NCBI GenBank assembly: GCA_001599595.1
Contig: BCHH01000002.1
Location: forward strand, 4,378,055 to 4,442,054
Direction: 5' to 3'
Origin: Beverwykella pulmonaria
Taxonomy: Eukaryota > Ascomycota > Dothideomycetes > Pleosporales > Melanommataceae
DNA: 64,000 nucleotides
Part shown: in pieces, positions 13,501-25,061 of the stretch
Numbering within the stretch: the first letter of the stretch is position 1
Layout: each line of letters starts with the position of its first letter
Position numbers and translations under genes: made by a program
The notes under the pieces: model-generated
What the model was told of the DNA's origin: nothing
Database searches by the model: none
What the model saw: the letters and a program-made list of their open reading frames with translations, nothing else

Positions 13501-14390
13501 TAGCTCGTAGTTTTGCTTCTTTAGCAGATCATTCCCCATCTCGTATAGCATATCAGCGATTCTTTCAGCGGTAGAGGGAGGGACTAGGTAGTTCAGCTGC
13601 TTGCTCTTTAAGAACATGTACTCTGCCGTGTCCATACGATGTTGTCGCCAAGCCTGTTGCATGTAGACGTTAGTAAAGTAAATCTCTCAACAAAGTTAAG
13701 CGAGAGAGCATCGTGAATGTGTGGAATGTAGTGTATCCAGGCCTATGCTCACCAAAGTTATTCGCACGGCGAAGTACTCTACCCGCAAGCGATCTCCGAG
13801 CTGTGCCTCTTCATTCCATTCACCATCAGTCGCCTTACTTAGAGCGTCTTGGTAGTCTGCCGCTCTTTCTAGCACCTTGGTAGCGTTACTCAAATCGTTG
13901 TTCTGAAAACACACGCGTGCAGCTTTGAGTGCAACGTTCATGAGCCGAATACAAGTCTTCTGCTCTCTCCTCCTTGTTGCCTGGCCGCCTGCTGAATCGA
14001 GGAGCAGAAATGCGAAGACTCGAAGGAGGCAGAGCGCGCAACTCCTTTGGTTCATGTCTTCTTTGGTGTGCCCGTCTGGCTGCGACTCAGTGTGGCGCAG
14101 ACGCGTAGACAGATTCCACAGCTCCGTGCCCATTCTGTCCAACTCATCGTGCTTTGCAGCGACCATGGACGATGAATGGAATGGCAGGTTACGGATATGA
14201 GACTGGAGGTCGTCAACAAGAGTCGGATCTCGAGAAAATTTGAAGCGCTGCGTGAGGGTTGAGGCGAAAGCTGCGAGATGTGAGTAAGAGCTTGCGAGTT
14301 GGTGAAAGGTGTGAGGGGTCACCTACAGAGGAGCAACTTGAGTTTCTTTTCGCGCTCGGATCTTATTATTGAATGCCCCGGCGCCATCAT
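10563..14390 (-). CDS. SPO22: Meiotic crossover protein Spo22/Zip4-like
   Basis: A gene of many exons on the reverse strand. The start at 14390 (MMAPGHSIIRSEREKK) splices through donor 14326 into 14270, giving LLLSFASTLTQRF. Another clear junction joins VRITL to AWRQHRMDTAEYMFLKSKQL at about 13662. Later blocks contain YELALRWLERSYDVI and, near the end, NDIVKLSRWIRCLF and YPSVEMEWLATTSFN, which resemble the Spo22/ZIP4/TEX11 family. These alpha-helical TPR-like proteins are ZMM scaffolds that promote crossovers and synapsis at meiosis. The stop is at 10563. I did not resolve every internal intron, so protein length (roughly 900-1000 residues) is an estimate. No frame break was noticed. Confidence 0.82.
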
Positions 14391-14853
14391 GAAAAAGTCA
14401 TGTGGAGGTGAGGTTTGTGGTGAGGGAGCAGATGAGAGATGGAATGTGCGATTGCGCTACTAGGACACGCGACTGCCACCTCGGGGCTGGCAGTCAATGA
14501 GAAAAGAGAAAGTTATCTGACTTCTGAGATGGCTGAGACAATGTCATGGTATGCAAATGAAAAGCTATATACTGATTACAATAAATGTGAGTGTAGACTA
14601 AGCTAACAAGATAACCCCTATCCAACTAGACAAGACTCGATGTAGATGCCACCTACTTACACAGATGGTACCATTAGCATATTTTGCCCATTTGAATGCT
14701 TTTTTTTATCATCATTAAGCGTCTACACTTGTAGAATGAATCACCCAAATTTTACGTTACAGGCATTAAGTTGTCCCACCGTTCACCCGCAGTGCGAGAA
14801 TCCAGATACCGCCCAATTTTACAGTGGACTTGACAGAGCGATGGCACTGTCTT
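14391..14853. other. Intergenic stretch
   Basis: Promoter side of the Spo22-like gene and 3' flank of the zinc-cluster regulator. No gene or repeat is recognised. Confidence 0.5.
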
Positions 14854-16800
14854 TCATCCGGAGGCACGCTCGGTAATGGGCAAGAAGTTGCCTACAATCA
14901 AAGCAGGGCTACAGACTAGTCAGTAACAGCATCTTGAGGGAGAGATACAATCTCAGTAAACTTACATGTTATACATATCGCGCTTAACAGTAAATGAGAA
15001 GCAGCATTTGATCTCTGGATCCTTGGAGTTTGGATCGGGATTCTTCAGAGAACAGCCGGTTAGGATGGCCTTCTTGTTGTTGTCGAATGCGATCTGACCA
15101 AATTTCTCCCAGTACGACACCAGAGAGGCTTCAGCGATGATCTCGTGAAGGGCGATGTTTCCCTTTAAAGCTGTCAGCGAATACAATAATAAAAGACTGA
15201 AAAAACCCACGTCTCGTAATTTGGACATCGGCACGTGGATGAGTTCGGCCATCTCCTTGTTGCCCCTATATATCTCCCCTGTCCTTCTCCAGCAGCAAGC
15301 TGGAATGGCCATACTTGCGAAGATCCGATCGTACTCCATCAAGCTCTTGTCAAACCACATCTCCACTCGAACTAGCTCCATGTCTGTCAAAAGCTGCATC
15401 CGCTCGCGGAATTTGGGTCTAAACCGGTCCAGCTGTCGGAGGATCCTCACGCGTGAGATCTGCTGCAAATTTTGCTCCATGTACTGGTTCAGCCGTGCGT
15501 ACCCCTTGACGTAGTTGAAAGGCCTCAACAATCCCGCATCCATTTTGGCCTTGAGCAGCTTGTTCATGCGCTCTTCGGGGCTGTCTGATCCGGTAGGATC
15601 CGCAGCTGTCATGTAGTATTTCTCCCGTGCCTTGTCAATTGGAAAGCCGCTCGCCGGTCTCTGAATGGAGCTTCCTGCAGCTGCTTGGGCGGGTGGCGGC
15701 AGCAATTGAGCACTACTCGACGCATCCGGGTTGTAGTTAGTATTGCCGGTGAGGGTACCCATTGGGTTCATCAAAGAGGGGTCGGAGAATAACTGGTGGA
15801 ATTCTCCACCTCCGTAGAAGGCGCCGTCATCCATCAGGCTGTTGCTGAGGAAATCGTTGAGCAGATTGTACTCGTTGCTGACTTCGGACGTGTTGAACAT
15901 ATAAGAAGGGTGGAAGTGGTGCATGTCCTGGAAATTGTTTTGGGAAGGAGACATGAAATCATTGTAGTTCAAGACTTCGCGATAGTTTAGTGTGGTACTC
16001 ACTCAAGGCTGGAGCACGTGTAACGTACAGGAAGAACTATTAGAAACCAGAGCAGGTAGATGTGATGCAGATACGGGCGCGGGTTGGGAGATCGATGCTG
16101 CATTGGCACCTCTGTTCTGAGGTAGTAGAGGCGGCGCAAGGTTGAGCCCTGCATCGGAGGCATTAGTCTGCTGATCGACAGCGTTGATGGCGGGCTCGGA
16201 GGGCGATGCCTCGTGCTTTTGGCTGTCTTTTTCGCCATTGGCACTGCCCGAATCTGGTTTGGACTTCTTGACACTTTCTCGAGGCTCGTCGTGGCAGAGG
16301 TGTCCAATGTTCCGCTTCACACATCGTGTACACGGCCGCTCCTGCGCAGCAAGGAAGAGAGGTCAGCGTGGGAAAGGGGATTAGGGCGCGCAGTGCACTT
16401 ACGAGGTCGCAGGTCATATGCTGGTCGGGAGAGAGTTAGCATGCACTGTCAAAAGGCCTTGGCTGCAACGAGTTGGGAGGCGTCGGAGGTCGGGGAGGTG
16501 GTGCGGCTCACCGAACGTCTGCAGTATATACAGGCTAGAGGCAGCGCGCCAGGAATTAGCTGGGCCATTGGCAGTATTGGGGGCACAGGACAGAGGGCTC
16601 TAACCATGATTGACCTTCCTGCGCTTCTTTAGCGTTTTCGTCGGGCCCTCGGAGCCGGATGCGGGTGGGACTTCGTCGTGCTGCGGCGGCGACGACGAGG
16701 GCGCACTCGGTTTGTCGGTGTGTTTCCCCTGCGCCGTAGCCGTGGGTGCCGTCATACCAGAGGCAGCAGATCCATTAGGTCCTTGTGTAGCTTCCGTCAT
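14854..16800 (-). CDS. Zn2Cys6 transcription factor, ERT1/AcuK family
   Basis: Seven exons (14854-14908, 14966-15162, 15211-15974, 16029-16341, 16403-16420, 16512-16534, 16605-16800) sum to 521 codons plus stop. The zinc cluster is split over three exons and reads C-x2-C-x6-C-x5-C-x2-C-x8-C (ACIYCRRSHMTC, then ERPCTRCVKRNIGHLC). After an acidic, disordered middle comes a conserved block: FNYVKGYARLNQYMEQNL, FRPKFRERMQLLTDMELV and MAIPACCWRRTGEIYRGNKE, then a PAS-like region ending FLPITERASG. This is the layout of ERT1/AcuK/GSM1-type regulators of gluconeogenesis and non-fermentable carbon use. Which paralogue it is cannot be decided by eye. The 18-nt and 23-nt exons are striking. Confidence 0.88.
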
Positions 16801-17689
16801 CAAAGGTCGCGGTGTGGGCAGGGTCCAGCGCAGCGCGCGCCCGTCTCGGAGGCCAGTAGGTTGGATGTGGTTCTACAACTGGCTCCCGGCGCGTGGGTGC
16901 ACCAACAAAAGCAAGTGCTTCTGGCAGCTGTCCGAGCACGTTAGCTGGTGCCACTGGAGCCCGCGACGGGTACAAGGTGGACGGTAGCCTGGGCGAATTG
17001 GGCGGTGGAGAGGACTGTTTCATGCGCACGCGAGCTGGAGGTTCGGAGTGAATGTTCGGCGGAGGTTCAAGGGCACACACTAGCCGAGGTGGAACGGCGG
17101 GGCGCATCCGGGCCGGATCTCGATCACGCGGGGCATTCCCGTCGCAACAGTACGTCTCAAACACTAGCGTCGCAAGTGGCTCATCAATGGCGGGCGACGA
17201 GAAGACTTTGCATCGATGGATAACGTCTGCTGCCACTGCGCGCAGGAACTACATCGCCCAATCGACGGCCGCCTTGACTGGACCTTACACGACACCCAGC
17301 TGATGGGTGTATCTGGACTAGCCTTGCATGCACGACTCCGAGAACCACAGCACCGGGATTCCAAGCTTCTAAATTCGGCTCGAGATGATGATAGTGAACG
17401 AAACATGCTCCATCTCCCGTGCATCGGGCTCGCCGTGGGTCGCAGCCGAGAGCTTGCGCGCCGCTCCGCACTATCGATCCTTTACCTCTCGTTGTCTCGT
17501 ACATTGCACGTCCCGGAGTATTGGATCGACGTCTGGAATCTGCAAAACCCTGATAGCAACCTTGACATACAGTCCCAGTACTATGTTCGCCTCACTACTC
17601 CATGCACCATACCATGCGCCAAGTCATCCGAGAACCATTGAAAAAGAACGGCACACCCAGACGCCAAACCTAACCTGCATGCCAATAGT
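16801..17689. other. Upstream region of the zinc-cluster gene
   Basis: About 0.9 kb, GC-rich, between the start of the regulator gene and the stop of the CENP-Q-like gene (both -). It presumably contains the regulator's promoter. The long reverse frame at 16775-17236 is not supported by any domain and overlaps the start of the regulator. Confidence 0.5.
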
Positions 17690-18776
17690 TCACAGCGTAC
17701 TGTACTGTTGTGCGCTGGCGTGTTTAAAGAGCACGTCGTCTAATGCCGCCTGCGCGTGCCTGATAGCCTGGTCGATGCCGTTCACCTGCGCCTGATTACC
17801 CTGCATCGCACCCAGGCTTCGTCGGAGTTGCTCGACGAGCGGCGCGAGCTCAGAATCAGGGGCATCGAGCATCGAGGTGTCGATTGGCGTAGACGCCTTC
17901 AAGCCAATATCGTCGGGTCCGTCGCCTTTGTTTCCGGCGTCCTCGAGGTCTTGCAACAGAGGATGGAGCTGGGACTCGTCAGCAAAGGGTTCAGCTAGTC
18001 GCTGAACGAGACGGGCCCCTACCTGCACACGCTTTTGCTTGTATCTCCACTCCTTTCTCCACTCATTCACGTCTTGCTTCAGCTTCTCTAGGTCCTTCTC
18101 ATCCTTTTGGAGTAGATGCTGCACCACTTGCGACTGTTCCAGGAGGAGTTGATTCGTATGTCGCGCTGTTGTCACCTCTGTAGCGAGTTGTGTGTTGCGC
18201 TCGGTAAGTTTGTCGACATTGAACTGGAACTCCTTGGCCATAGGCGGGACTTTGACGGTTGACAACTTCAGCTCCAACGCCCGAACAAGTTTTTTTAGCC
18301 CAGCCTCCGCCTCGTTGATCTTGCGAGCATCGCCTCGGCCTTGGACAATCGTCTTCATTGCATCCCTGAGCACCATACCGATCCCCTCTAGAAGCTGCGG
18401 GGAAGCCTCTGGCCATTCGTCTATTACATCCTGCGGTATCCTCTTTCTTGACGGCGCAAGCTGGACATATTTCGGTGCACTTCGCTTCTCCGCAGCCAGT
18501 TCATCGATGTCGGCTTCTTTCGCCTTGCGTTTCCGGCTTTCGGGAGCCTCTACTTGGGGCGCAGCCGCCCGTGATGCCTTGGGCCCTCCTCGAGGTGCAT
18601 CTCTTCGTGGTGATTCGGGGTCTGCCTGAGATTTCGATGCGCGCTTCCTTGTAGTCTTCTGTTTCTTGGGCGCAGCGGAGAAACGGGTCTTCCGCTTTCC
18701 TTGGCCGCTTGAACGCGTCGGCGCCTAGTTTCTAATCAGAACACAGGCAACCATGAGGGAAATTAGAACTTACCAT
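17690..18776 (-). CDS. CENP-Q-like kinetochore protein
   Basis: Exon 2 (17690-18724) plus a 3-nt coding part of exon 1 (18774-18776, just the ATG) give 345 codons plus stop. The basic N-terminus (KRKTRFSAAPKKQKTTRKR) resembles a nuclear localisation signal. Then come KYVQLAPSRKRIPQDVIDEW and a long coiled coil (LTERNTQLATEVTTARHTNQ, KDEKDLEKLKQDVNEW), the pattern of CENP-Q (Fta7 in fission yeast), a COMA/CCAN inner-kinetochore subunit. Frame logic: TAG lies directly before exon 2 in frame, so an upstream exon is needed. The donor at 18773 follows an ATG directly, giving phase 0. Orthology rests on the KYVxLAP motif and coiled-coil layout. Confidence 0.75.
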
Positions 18777-20253
18777 TGCGTCGTGGTTGCGAAATCGCGA
18801 GTGGTGCTAGACGCGTCTTAATGTTCAGTTTAGCCAAGCTTTGATCGTCGCTTTCCTTAACGGTAGCGTTGCCGATCTTCACGTGCCGGACCACGCCCAC
18901 TTCATTCACTCCCTCGCTTAAATCAAAGCTCTCATTCCACTCAAACAGACATTCCTGGTCTGATGATGATGTTGTCACATTTGCAATCTAAATAAAGCCT
19001 CGTCCCCGTCATGAGAACTGACTGTCACTGCATCCAGATTCGTTTCTTTACTGTATATTTCACACATCGTCTCCAATTCAGGAAAAACCAGGAACAAGCT
19101 GGAGAAGGCGAAAGCCCTTATGAGTTTCGTTATCTATAACATTGGCTGGCCTATAGCTTAATTATAATTCATTATTCACGGACCTCGTCCACCCACTTCT
19201 TCATTTTGCAATGTCTTACAGCACTCCCATTTTGTTCGATCTGCATGACTCCACTCCAAGTGGTATTCCCTCAGTCCTATATATACACCCGGTGCCCTCA
19301 AAATGTGTACGCTAACTACCACATCTGCACTCTCTGCGCACATAACTACACCACTACCATGCCCTGCCCCATACTATCAAACAGATACTACCCTAAGCAT
19401 GGAGTAGCACAATATAAGAGGTAACATGGATTAGGGTATGGGTACGCGGAGGTGAAGGTGAAAGCGGAATGGTGCTCGGGCTGCGAGTTCGAGAAACGGT
19501 GGCAAGAGAGGCCAAACGAAGACGTACAGGATGAATATGAAGCTATTCCATTGTTTACCCCTTCTCCTCACATCTATGGCTGATTCCCGTAACTATAATT
19601 ACAAGTTTCTGCCACTTCTTGTCACGACTATACCACACAACGACACTAGCGCCGGCTTCGTACGACAAGAGCCCCACGAACGACTCAAGTCCTGGGAAAT
19701 TGCCAGCAAGACTCAGGTGCGATACATCTTCGAGGTGAAGCATGTGATGGAGACTGCGTGCGGGGGCTGTTCGATGTCGAACCAGCGGCAGCGCAAAGAA
19801 GTGGCGGAAGGAAATAGGTAAAGCAATACGTGTGAAGCTAGAAGTGGATATTATCAGAGTGGAGAGAGAATAGGGCAGTTAAATGAATCTAACGAATGAA
19901 TCCAAGCTCCACAGCTGACCACGAAACACAATTCATCGGCGAAGGTCTTGTTCATGCGTGGTACTATACTACGTCGATTGGTATATTTCTACGTTGTACC
20001 CGTTCTATAAACATTCCCTTCCTGGCTAGTGCTAAACAGGCTCTATCCCGTCCTTTGATGTCCCAAACAAATGTCGGTGAAGTATGCATGCCGAATAAAT
20101 GTATGATCCGCAAATGCATGCGCGCGGCCCTCCCAGTACCCTGACTCTTTATTCGCACATTATGCGCCGCCTTCCATAGTCCATAACCATCCAGGCCCCC
20201 TCATATCCCCCAAAAATCATTTATCCATCCCAACCCTGTGCATAATCCTTCCC
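18777..20253. other. Intergenic region, about 1.5 kb
   Basis: Upstream flank of the CENP-Q-like gene and 3' flank of the Hsp70-like gene. The frame at 18763-18978 opens only with GTG and belongs to the 5' leader in my model. Other frames are short and featureless. Confidence 0.5.
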
Positions 20254-22381
20254 TCAATGAAACTTCGCACTAACAGCCCCATACCGCACGCCATCAACCT
20301 TTAACTCAAACACTAATCCGGCACTCTCGATCTTCATATCAAGTGTAAAATCGAGATTATCAAACTCCACTCCCTTCGTCGTGGTCAACCTAGTGAAAAG
20401 GCTCTTGGGCACTGTATTCAAGTCCGTGGTGAGCGTGCAGACGTTGATGAGCCCCTTGCGGTACGAGTCTGGTGCCGAGTCGGCATCGCATGCGATGAGG
20501 TCGTCTTCGACGACGAGCGATTGGCCAGGCCGGAAATTCCGTGTGTAATGAAATGATATCGGGTGGGATTCGGAAACTTGCGCGCCCTAAGTTGGATGTC
20601 AATACAACGAGCATGGAAGAAGGAGGTGTGTAGGGCGGAAGAGAAATGAAGAACATGAAGTGACGACGTACCTTTGCAATATGCCATTGCATCCTATCGC
20701 TCACCATCCACCGCTCCCAAAGCGGACTCCAGTACCGGTCACTGATTGGGTGTTTTGCCTCGTCAAAGACCGTGGCATAGCTCGTCCCGTAATGCCATCT
20801 ACTCCTCCTACTCACGACCATACTTCCCTCCAGGCCTCTCAACACCGCGCCTCGTACAACAGCTGTCCAGGCATACATGGGATGCATAACCTCTATAGTC
20901 TGCGGTGCGTTCATCGCTGCTGCATGCGTAGGTCTCTCGGTATAAGGAGGCGGCGGTGCGTTATTGAAGTGCGACTTCATGCGGCTGTACAAATAATTGC
21001 TCTGACCAAAGCCGCCAACCAGCACAATCCCGCATACAAGCCCGCCCTTCTGCCGTATAGTTTGCACCTGGCCCTCGACAAGATTTACCACTTCCTCCAC
21101 AACCGGATTGAAAATTTCTTTAACTTGCTCGGCACTCATGACCAGGAATCCAGAATCCAAGCCCGCCTCTTCATCGTCCGGGAGTCCAGGAAATGGTACG
21201 TTGACCTCTTGATGCTCGTCCTCATTGAAATTGCGTTTCACAAACTCCTCAAAGTATTTTAGGCCCATGTTCCAAGTTTTCGCTTTCTTCTCGCGCATCA
21301 TATCGTATCGCTCCTGCCCGATGCGCTGCTTGACGTGATCTTCAAAGCGGTAGTTCAAAAATGCGGAGCCACAAAGGCCCCCGGTTCCGACGGCAGACTC
21401 TTCAACGCGAAGCGGATTCAGCTGTGTAATCTTGTAAGCTATGAGATCGACCGTGCCACCTCCTGCATCAGCCGTTAGCTCAATCATCCGTATAATTCAT
21501 TGTCTTGCGACATACCAGCATCACACACGATGAAGTTATCCCCGATTTTGAGATGATTGGGTTGAATTGCCTTCAACGTATAAACCGCCGCGGCCTCAGG
21601 CTCACTGATCAATTTCAGATCATGCATTTTCCCCATACCCGCCTTCTCCGCTGCCTTCAGTGTTGCATCTTTCGCTGAGTCACTCCATACCGCTGGGACG
21701 GTCATCACAAACTCCACTTTCGTCATGCTCATAAATGTCTCGCCATATCTCCTCGTAAGGGTCTCCATAGTATGCTTGTATATCTGCGCGAGGTAGTCTG
21801 AGACGGCTTCCATGACAGTCTTCTCATATTTGCGCAGTTGCGCAGCTGTCTCAAGGGGCGAGACGAATGAGGGGAGCTTGTGGTTGCGGTCGAGGAACAG
21901 CTTTATGCATCGGAGACGCGTCTCTTCGGGTTTGAACTGGAACCCCCATTTCACATTCTGTATTGTATTTCCGTCCTTGTCGAGGGTGGGCGTATCGTAG
22001 GCAATCTCCGTAGGAACTTTGTCCGATGTGATTCCTAGAAGAAAAGTATAAGCACTGGGCAGGTGTTGTATGCTCAATTGAGGAGTGTGGTGCAGTACCA
22101 TTCCCGCCGGGCCAGGTCTTGATGATGTCGATGTCCTCTGGAGTTGCGCTGTAGACCGCCGCAACGCCTGTACAGTCAGTCTCTTGATCTCTGTTCAAGC
22201 GGAACGGTTCTCAACACCCACCACTGTATGTCGTCCCAAAATCCACGCCAACGATCAGCCTGTCTTGCGTCGGTGCCGCTTTCGGTAACCCCTCTGTGCT
22301 GATGGCGTGGTTCTGGTGGTTCGCATTTGGATTGAAGGCATATGGGATGTTACTCCCTCTTGCAGAGAAGGAACCAGACAT
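20254..22381 (-). CDS. HSPA12-like Hsp70-family ATPase
   Basis: Five exons (20254-20586, 20672-21462, 21516-22034, 22099-22167, 22222-22381) give 623 codons plus stop. The actin-fold ATPase motifs are in order: phosphate 1 VGVDFGTTYSG near residue 45, connect 1 ISEPEAAAVYTL, phosphate 2 VCDAGGGTVDLIAYK (restored by splicing at 21515), and adenosine motif IVLVGGFGQSNYL. The C-terminal 110 residues lack the canonical Hsp70 substrate domain and EEVD tail. This matches the divergent HSPA12-type Hsp70s that are expanded in fungi and whose clients are unknown. The ATG at 22381 was chosen; an in-frame upstream extension has no ATG. Confidence 0.88.
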
Positions 22382-22891
22382 ATTGGCAAGCTCCAATCCG
22401 AGCACGCTGGGCTACCGCGCTAACATATATGAGCAAGATCCTCTTTCGCGCAGAGTGGGGTCGCAAAGATGGTCAGCCAATGCAGTGAAGCTGGGTTGCG
22501 AAAAGGGAATGCGATGATTGAAAGAAAAAGCGCAAGGACCGCGGGGTCATGTAAATCGGTGCCTGAGAGGCATTGTCGGTTAGGCACCTGTCATGTTGGT
22601 GTAAACTCTGACGCCTGGGGCAACCGGGAGTGATGCATGAGACTTGGGACTCAGCTGGGATGTATGTGGCGTTAGAGTTGTGGTGGCTGAGGTCGGATTG
22701 GCCCCGCCTCCCGCTTCCGTCTCGCGTCTCTCCCTCAAGGCATCATCGCTCCACACTCTCCGGACTGCATTGCAGGAGCACACATCTCGCTAGAACCCAT
22801 TCACACCGAGACTGGGGAGACACGATGTTGATGTGCTCGACATGTATACACAAAACCCTGTAACAACTATCACAATAGCTCCACCACAGCG
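22382..22891. promoter_or_regulatory. Divergent promoter region
   Basis: The 510 bp lies between the head-to-head Hsp70-like gene (-) and coiled-coil gene (+), so it should contain both promoters. I see no clear heat-shock element array or TATA box. Confidence 0.4.
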
Positions 22892-24559
22892 ATGACCGGC
22901 GGGGACAAGAAGGGCGCTGGTAAGCATGACAGTTCTTAGACTCTAGGTAGAAACGGCTTCATTCCCAGGGATTCCCTTCTGACAGCGTCAGATATCTCTA
23001 ATCGCCTTAGACGCCCCGCAAAACTCGGCTCACGGAGCTCGAAAGCCCCCTCACCCTCCATCAGCGCCCCTCCCAAGGCCGCAATTGCTGATGGGAAAGC
23101 AAAGAAGGAGGACTTGCATCGGCGGAAGAATCCCTTCAATGAGATGCTTCACTCGAGATCCAAGAAAGAGGCCAGCCGTAGCAGCTCACCAACCCTAGAG
23201 GAACATACGCACGAGCGTGACCAACAGCGTGCGCGGACCACTTCCCAAGTCAGCATCAAGGATCTACAAGATGTAAAGGCAGCAGATAGGATAGCCGAGC
23301 TAGAGAGGGCTTTAGCGGTGGCTCTAGAAGGGCAGAATGCGATGAGAGAAGAGCTAGAGAAGGTCCGACAGCACGGAGTTATAACAAGAGAGACCATCGA
23401 AGACTATAGGCGCCAGCTTTCCGGGACGTATAACGCCAGTCCTCGACCGCACTCTCCTCGAGCTACCTCCCACCACTCGCATTCCACTCATATGGATTAT
23501 GAACACGAGATCTCACCGCCCCGCTCCTTCCACAGGACACGCGAGGATCTAATCGAACAAAACTACTCGCTGCGCGGGAAGCTCGCCGAGCTCCAAGAAC
23601 AGCTAGAATCTCACGACTCTCCGACTTCCCACAACTCGCACACTGCATCATCCAGAGGAGACTCGGAATGGAACGAGCTAACTGTCCGCCTCCACAATAC
23701 CGAGAAAGAGTCCCAAGAGCGTCTCCATCAGCTCCTCTCGCTCAAACACAGCATCTCCTCTCTCACCCGAACCGCCTCACAAGTCACGGATAGCGAGCTC
23801 GCGGAGCGCCTCCAGCAGCTCGCATACATGATCCGGGAATGGGTCATCAGCAATTTTCGCCGCACCAAGCTAAACTTCAGCAATATCTCGCCAGACACGG
23901 CGCAGGCGCTTGAGAAGATCAATCCTCGGTACAAAGATATCGATTCCACGGACCGGCTGGCGCTCTACCAAGCCCTGATATCCAGCGCACTGATGCGGAT
24001 ATTCCGCGAAAGCTTTGTCATTGGACTTCCTGAGACGGGACCACTCGCACCCATTCGCCAACTGGCTGCGTTTATCTATAATACGGGGTCTGAGTATCGA
24101 GAATGGCGAAGAAGTACGATACGCAGTCTTGAAAAGAGTGAAGCGAGACAGCAATTGCAAGTCGAACGAGACAACATGCTGCACAAGATATCTAGTGAGA
24201 TCGGCCACCATCTCTTCACGCTTACATCTGTCAACCTCTCTCCAGCGGCGCAGACCTCACTTCTCAGTATACTTAATACGGCAGCGGATCTGCAACACGC
24301 GCTCTTATTGCAAAAGGCGCAGTATCAGATCCACTTCTTCCGGAATGAAGAAAATAGGGAGGTCTACTTCGACGAAGAGAGGATGGACGCGATCAACGAT
24401 CTAGATAGCGGCATGGATGAGGACGGTGATGTGTTTACGGAACGGCGATTTAGCTTTTGCGTATTCCCGTGTCTGGAGAAGTTTGGTGATGAGTGGGGGG
24501 AGAAGGTTGAGGTGAGGAATTTGCTATTAAAGGCGAGGGTGTGCTGTGGGGTGGGGTAA
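22892..24559 (+). CDS. Coiled-coil protein, conserved-looking, function unknown
   Basis: Exon 1 (22892-22919, MTGGDKKGA plus one base) splices through a 66-bp intron to exon 2 (22986-24559), giving 533 codons plus stop. After a basic, Ser/Pro-rich N-terminus come heptads (IAELERALAVALEGQNAMREELEKV and REDLIEQNYSLRGKLAELQEQL). A folded helical C-terminal half includes LAYMIREWVISNFRRTKLNF and LLSILNTAADLQHALLLQKAQY, ending in an acidic stretch and FSFCVFPCLEKFGDEW. I do not know the family, though the ordered C-terminal half looks conserved. A competing acceptor at 22946 would imply a 27-bp intron, which I reject. Confidence 0.7.
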
Positions 24560-25061
24560 CAATGATAGTCATAAATATAAGCATCGGTACAAAAGATTAC
24601 TTGTGAAACTTCAGATTTATTCTATTCTATTCAAGATATGCGAATCTTACTAGTAAGCAGAGATGTGCAAATAGCAAAGTCTCGTTCTAGCCACATCAAA
24701 GATGCTACTCGGGAGTAGGCCAGATCGAAGTTTGCCGTTGGCAATCGCGCCACGGTCCAAGAGCCGACGGCACAAAACGTGCACGTCGATATGGAGTGTC
24801 GTGGGCGGGTCGTTCTACGCACGAAAGACTAATTGACATGGTATCAGGAACCAATGGCAACTTAAAGTTGTGCGAGGGGGTCGAGGTGGGAGATGGATCA
24901 TGGGAAGGAAGCAATTGGGGGCGAATTGGACTTGGATCCCTTTGTGAGATAGCCTATATCACCGCTGGAAGAAAGACGGTCGATGAAGTCACCGAAGAGA
25001 AAACCAAAGGGATCTGTAGGCTTCGCTGTGGTCATACAAGTACAGAATATGAAGCACAATG
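24560..25061. other. Convergent intergenic stretch
   Basis: Between the 3' ends of the coiled-coil gene (+) and the RING-CH gene (-). AT-rich near 24570-24650. No gene is seen. Confidence 0.5.

Noticed and set aside
18763..18978. Reverse frame MTTSSSDQECLFEWN upstream of the CENP-Q-like gene
   Set aside because: It opens only with GTG and its phase at the donor does not match exon 2. I treat it as 5' leader.
22920..22946. A 27-bp intron in the coiled-coil gene that would also keep the frame
   Set aside because: It is too short for a known spliceosomal intron in these fungi. A 66-bp intron from the same donor (22920-22985) also restores the frame.
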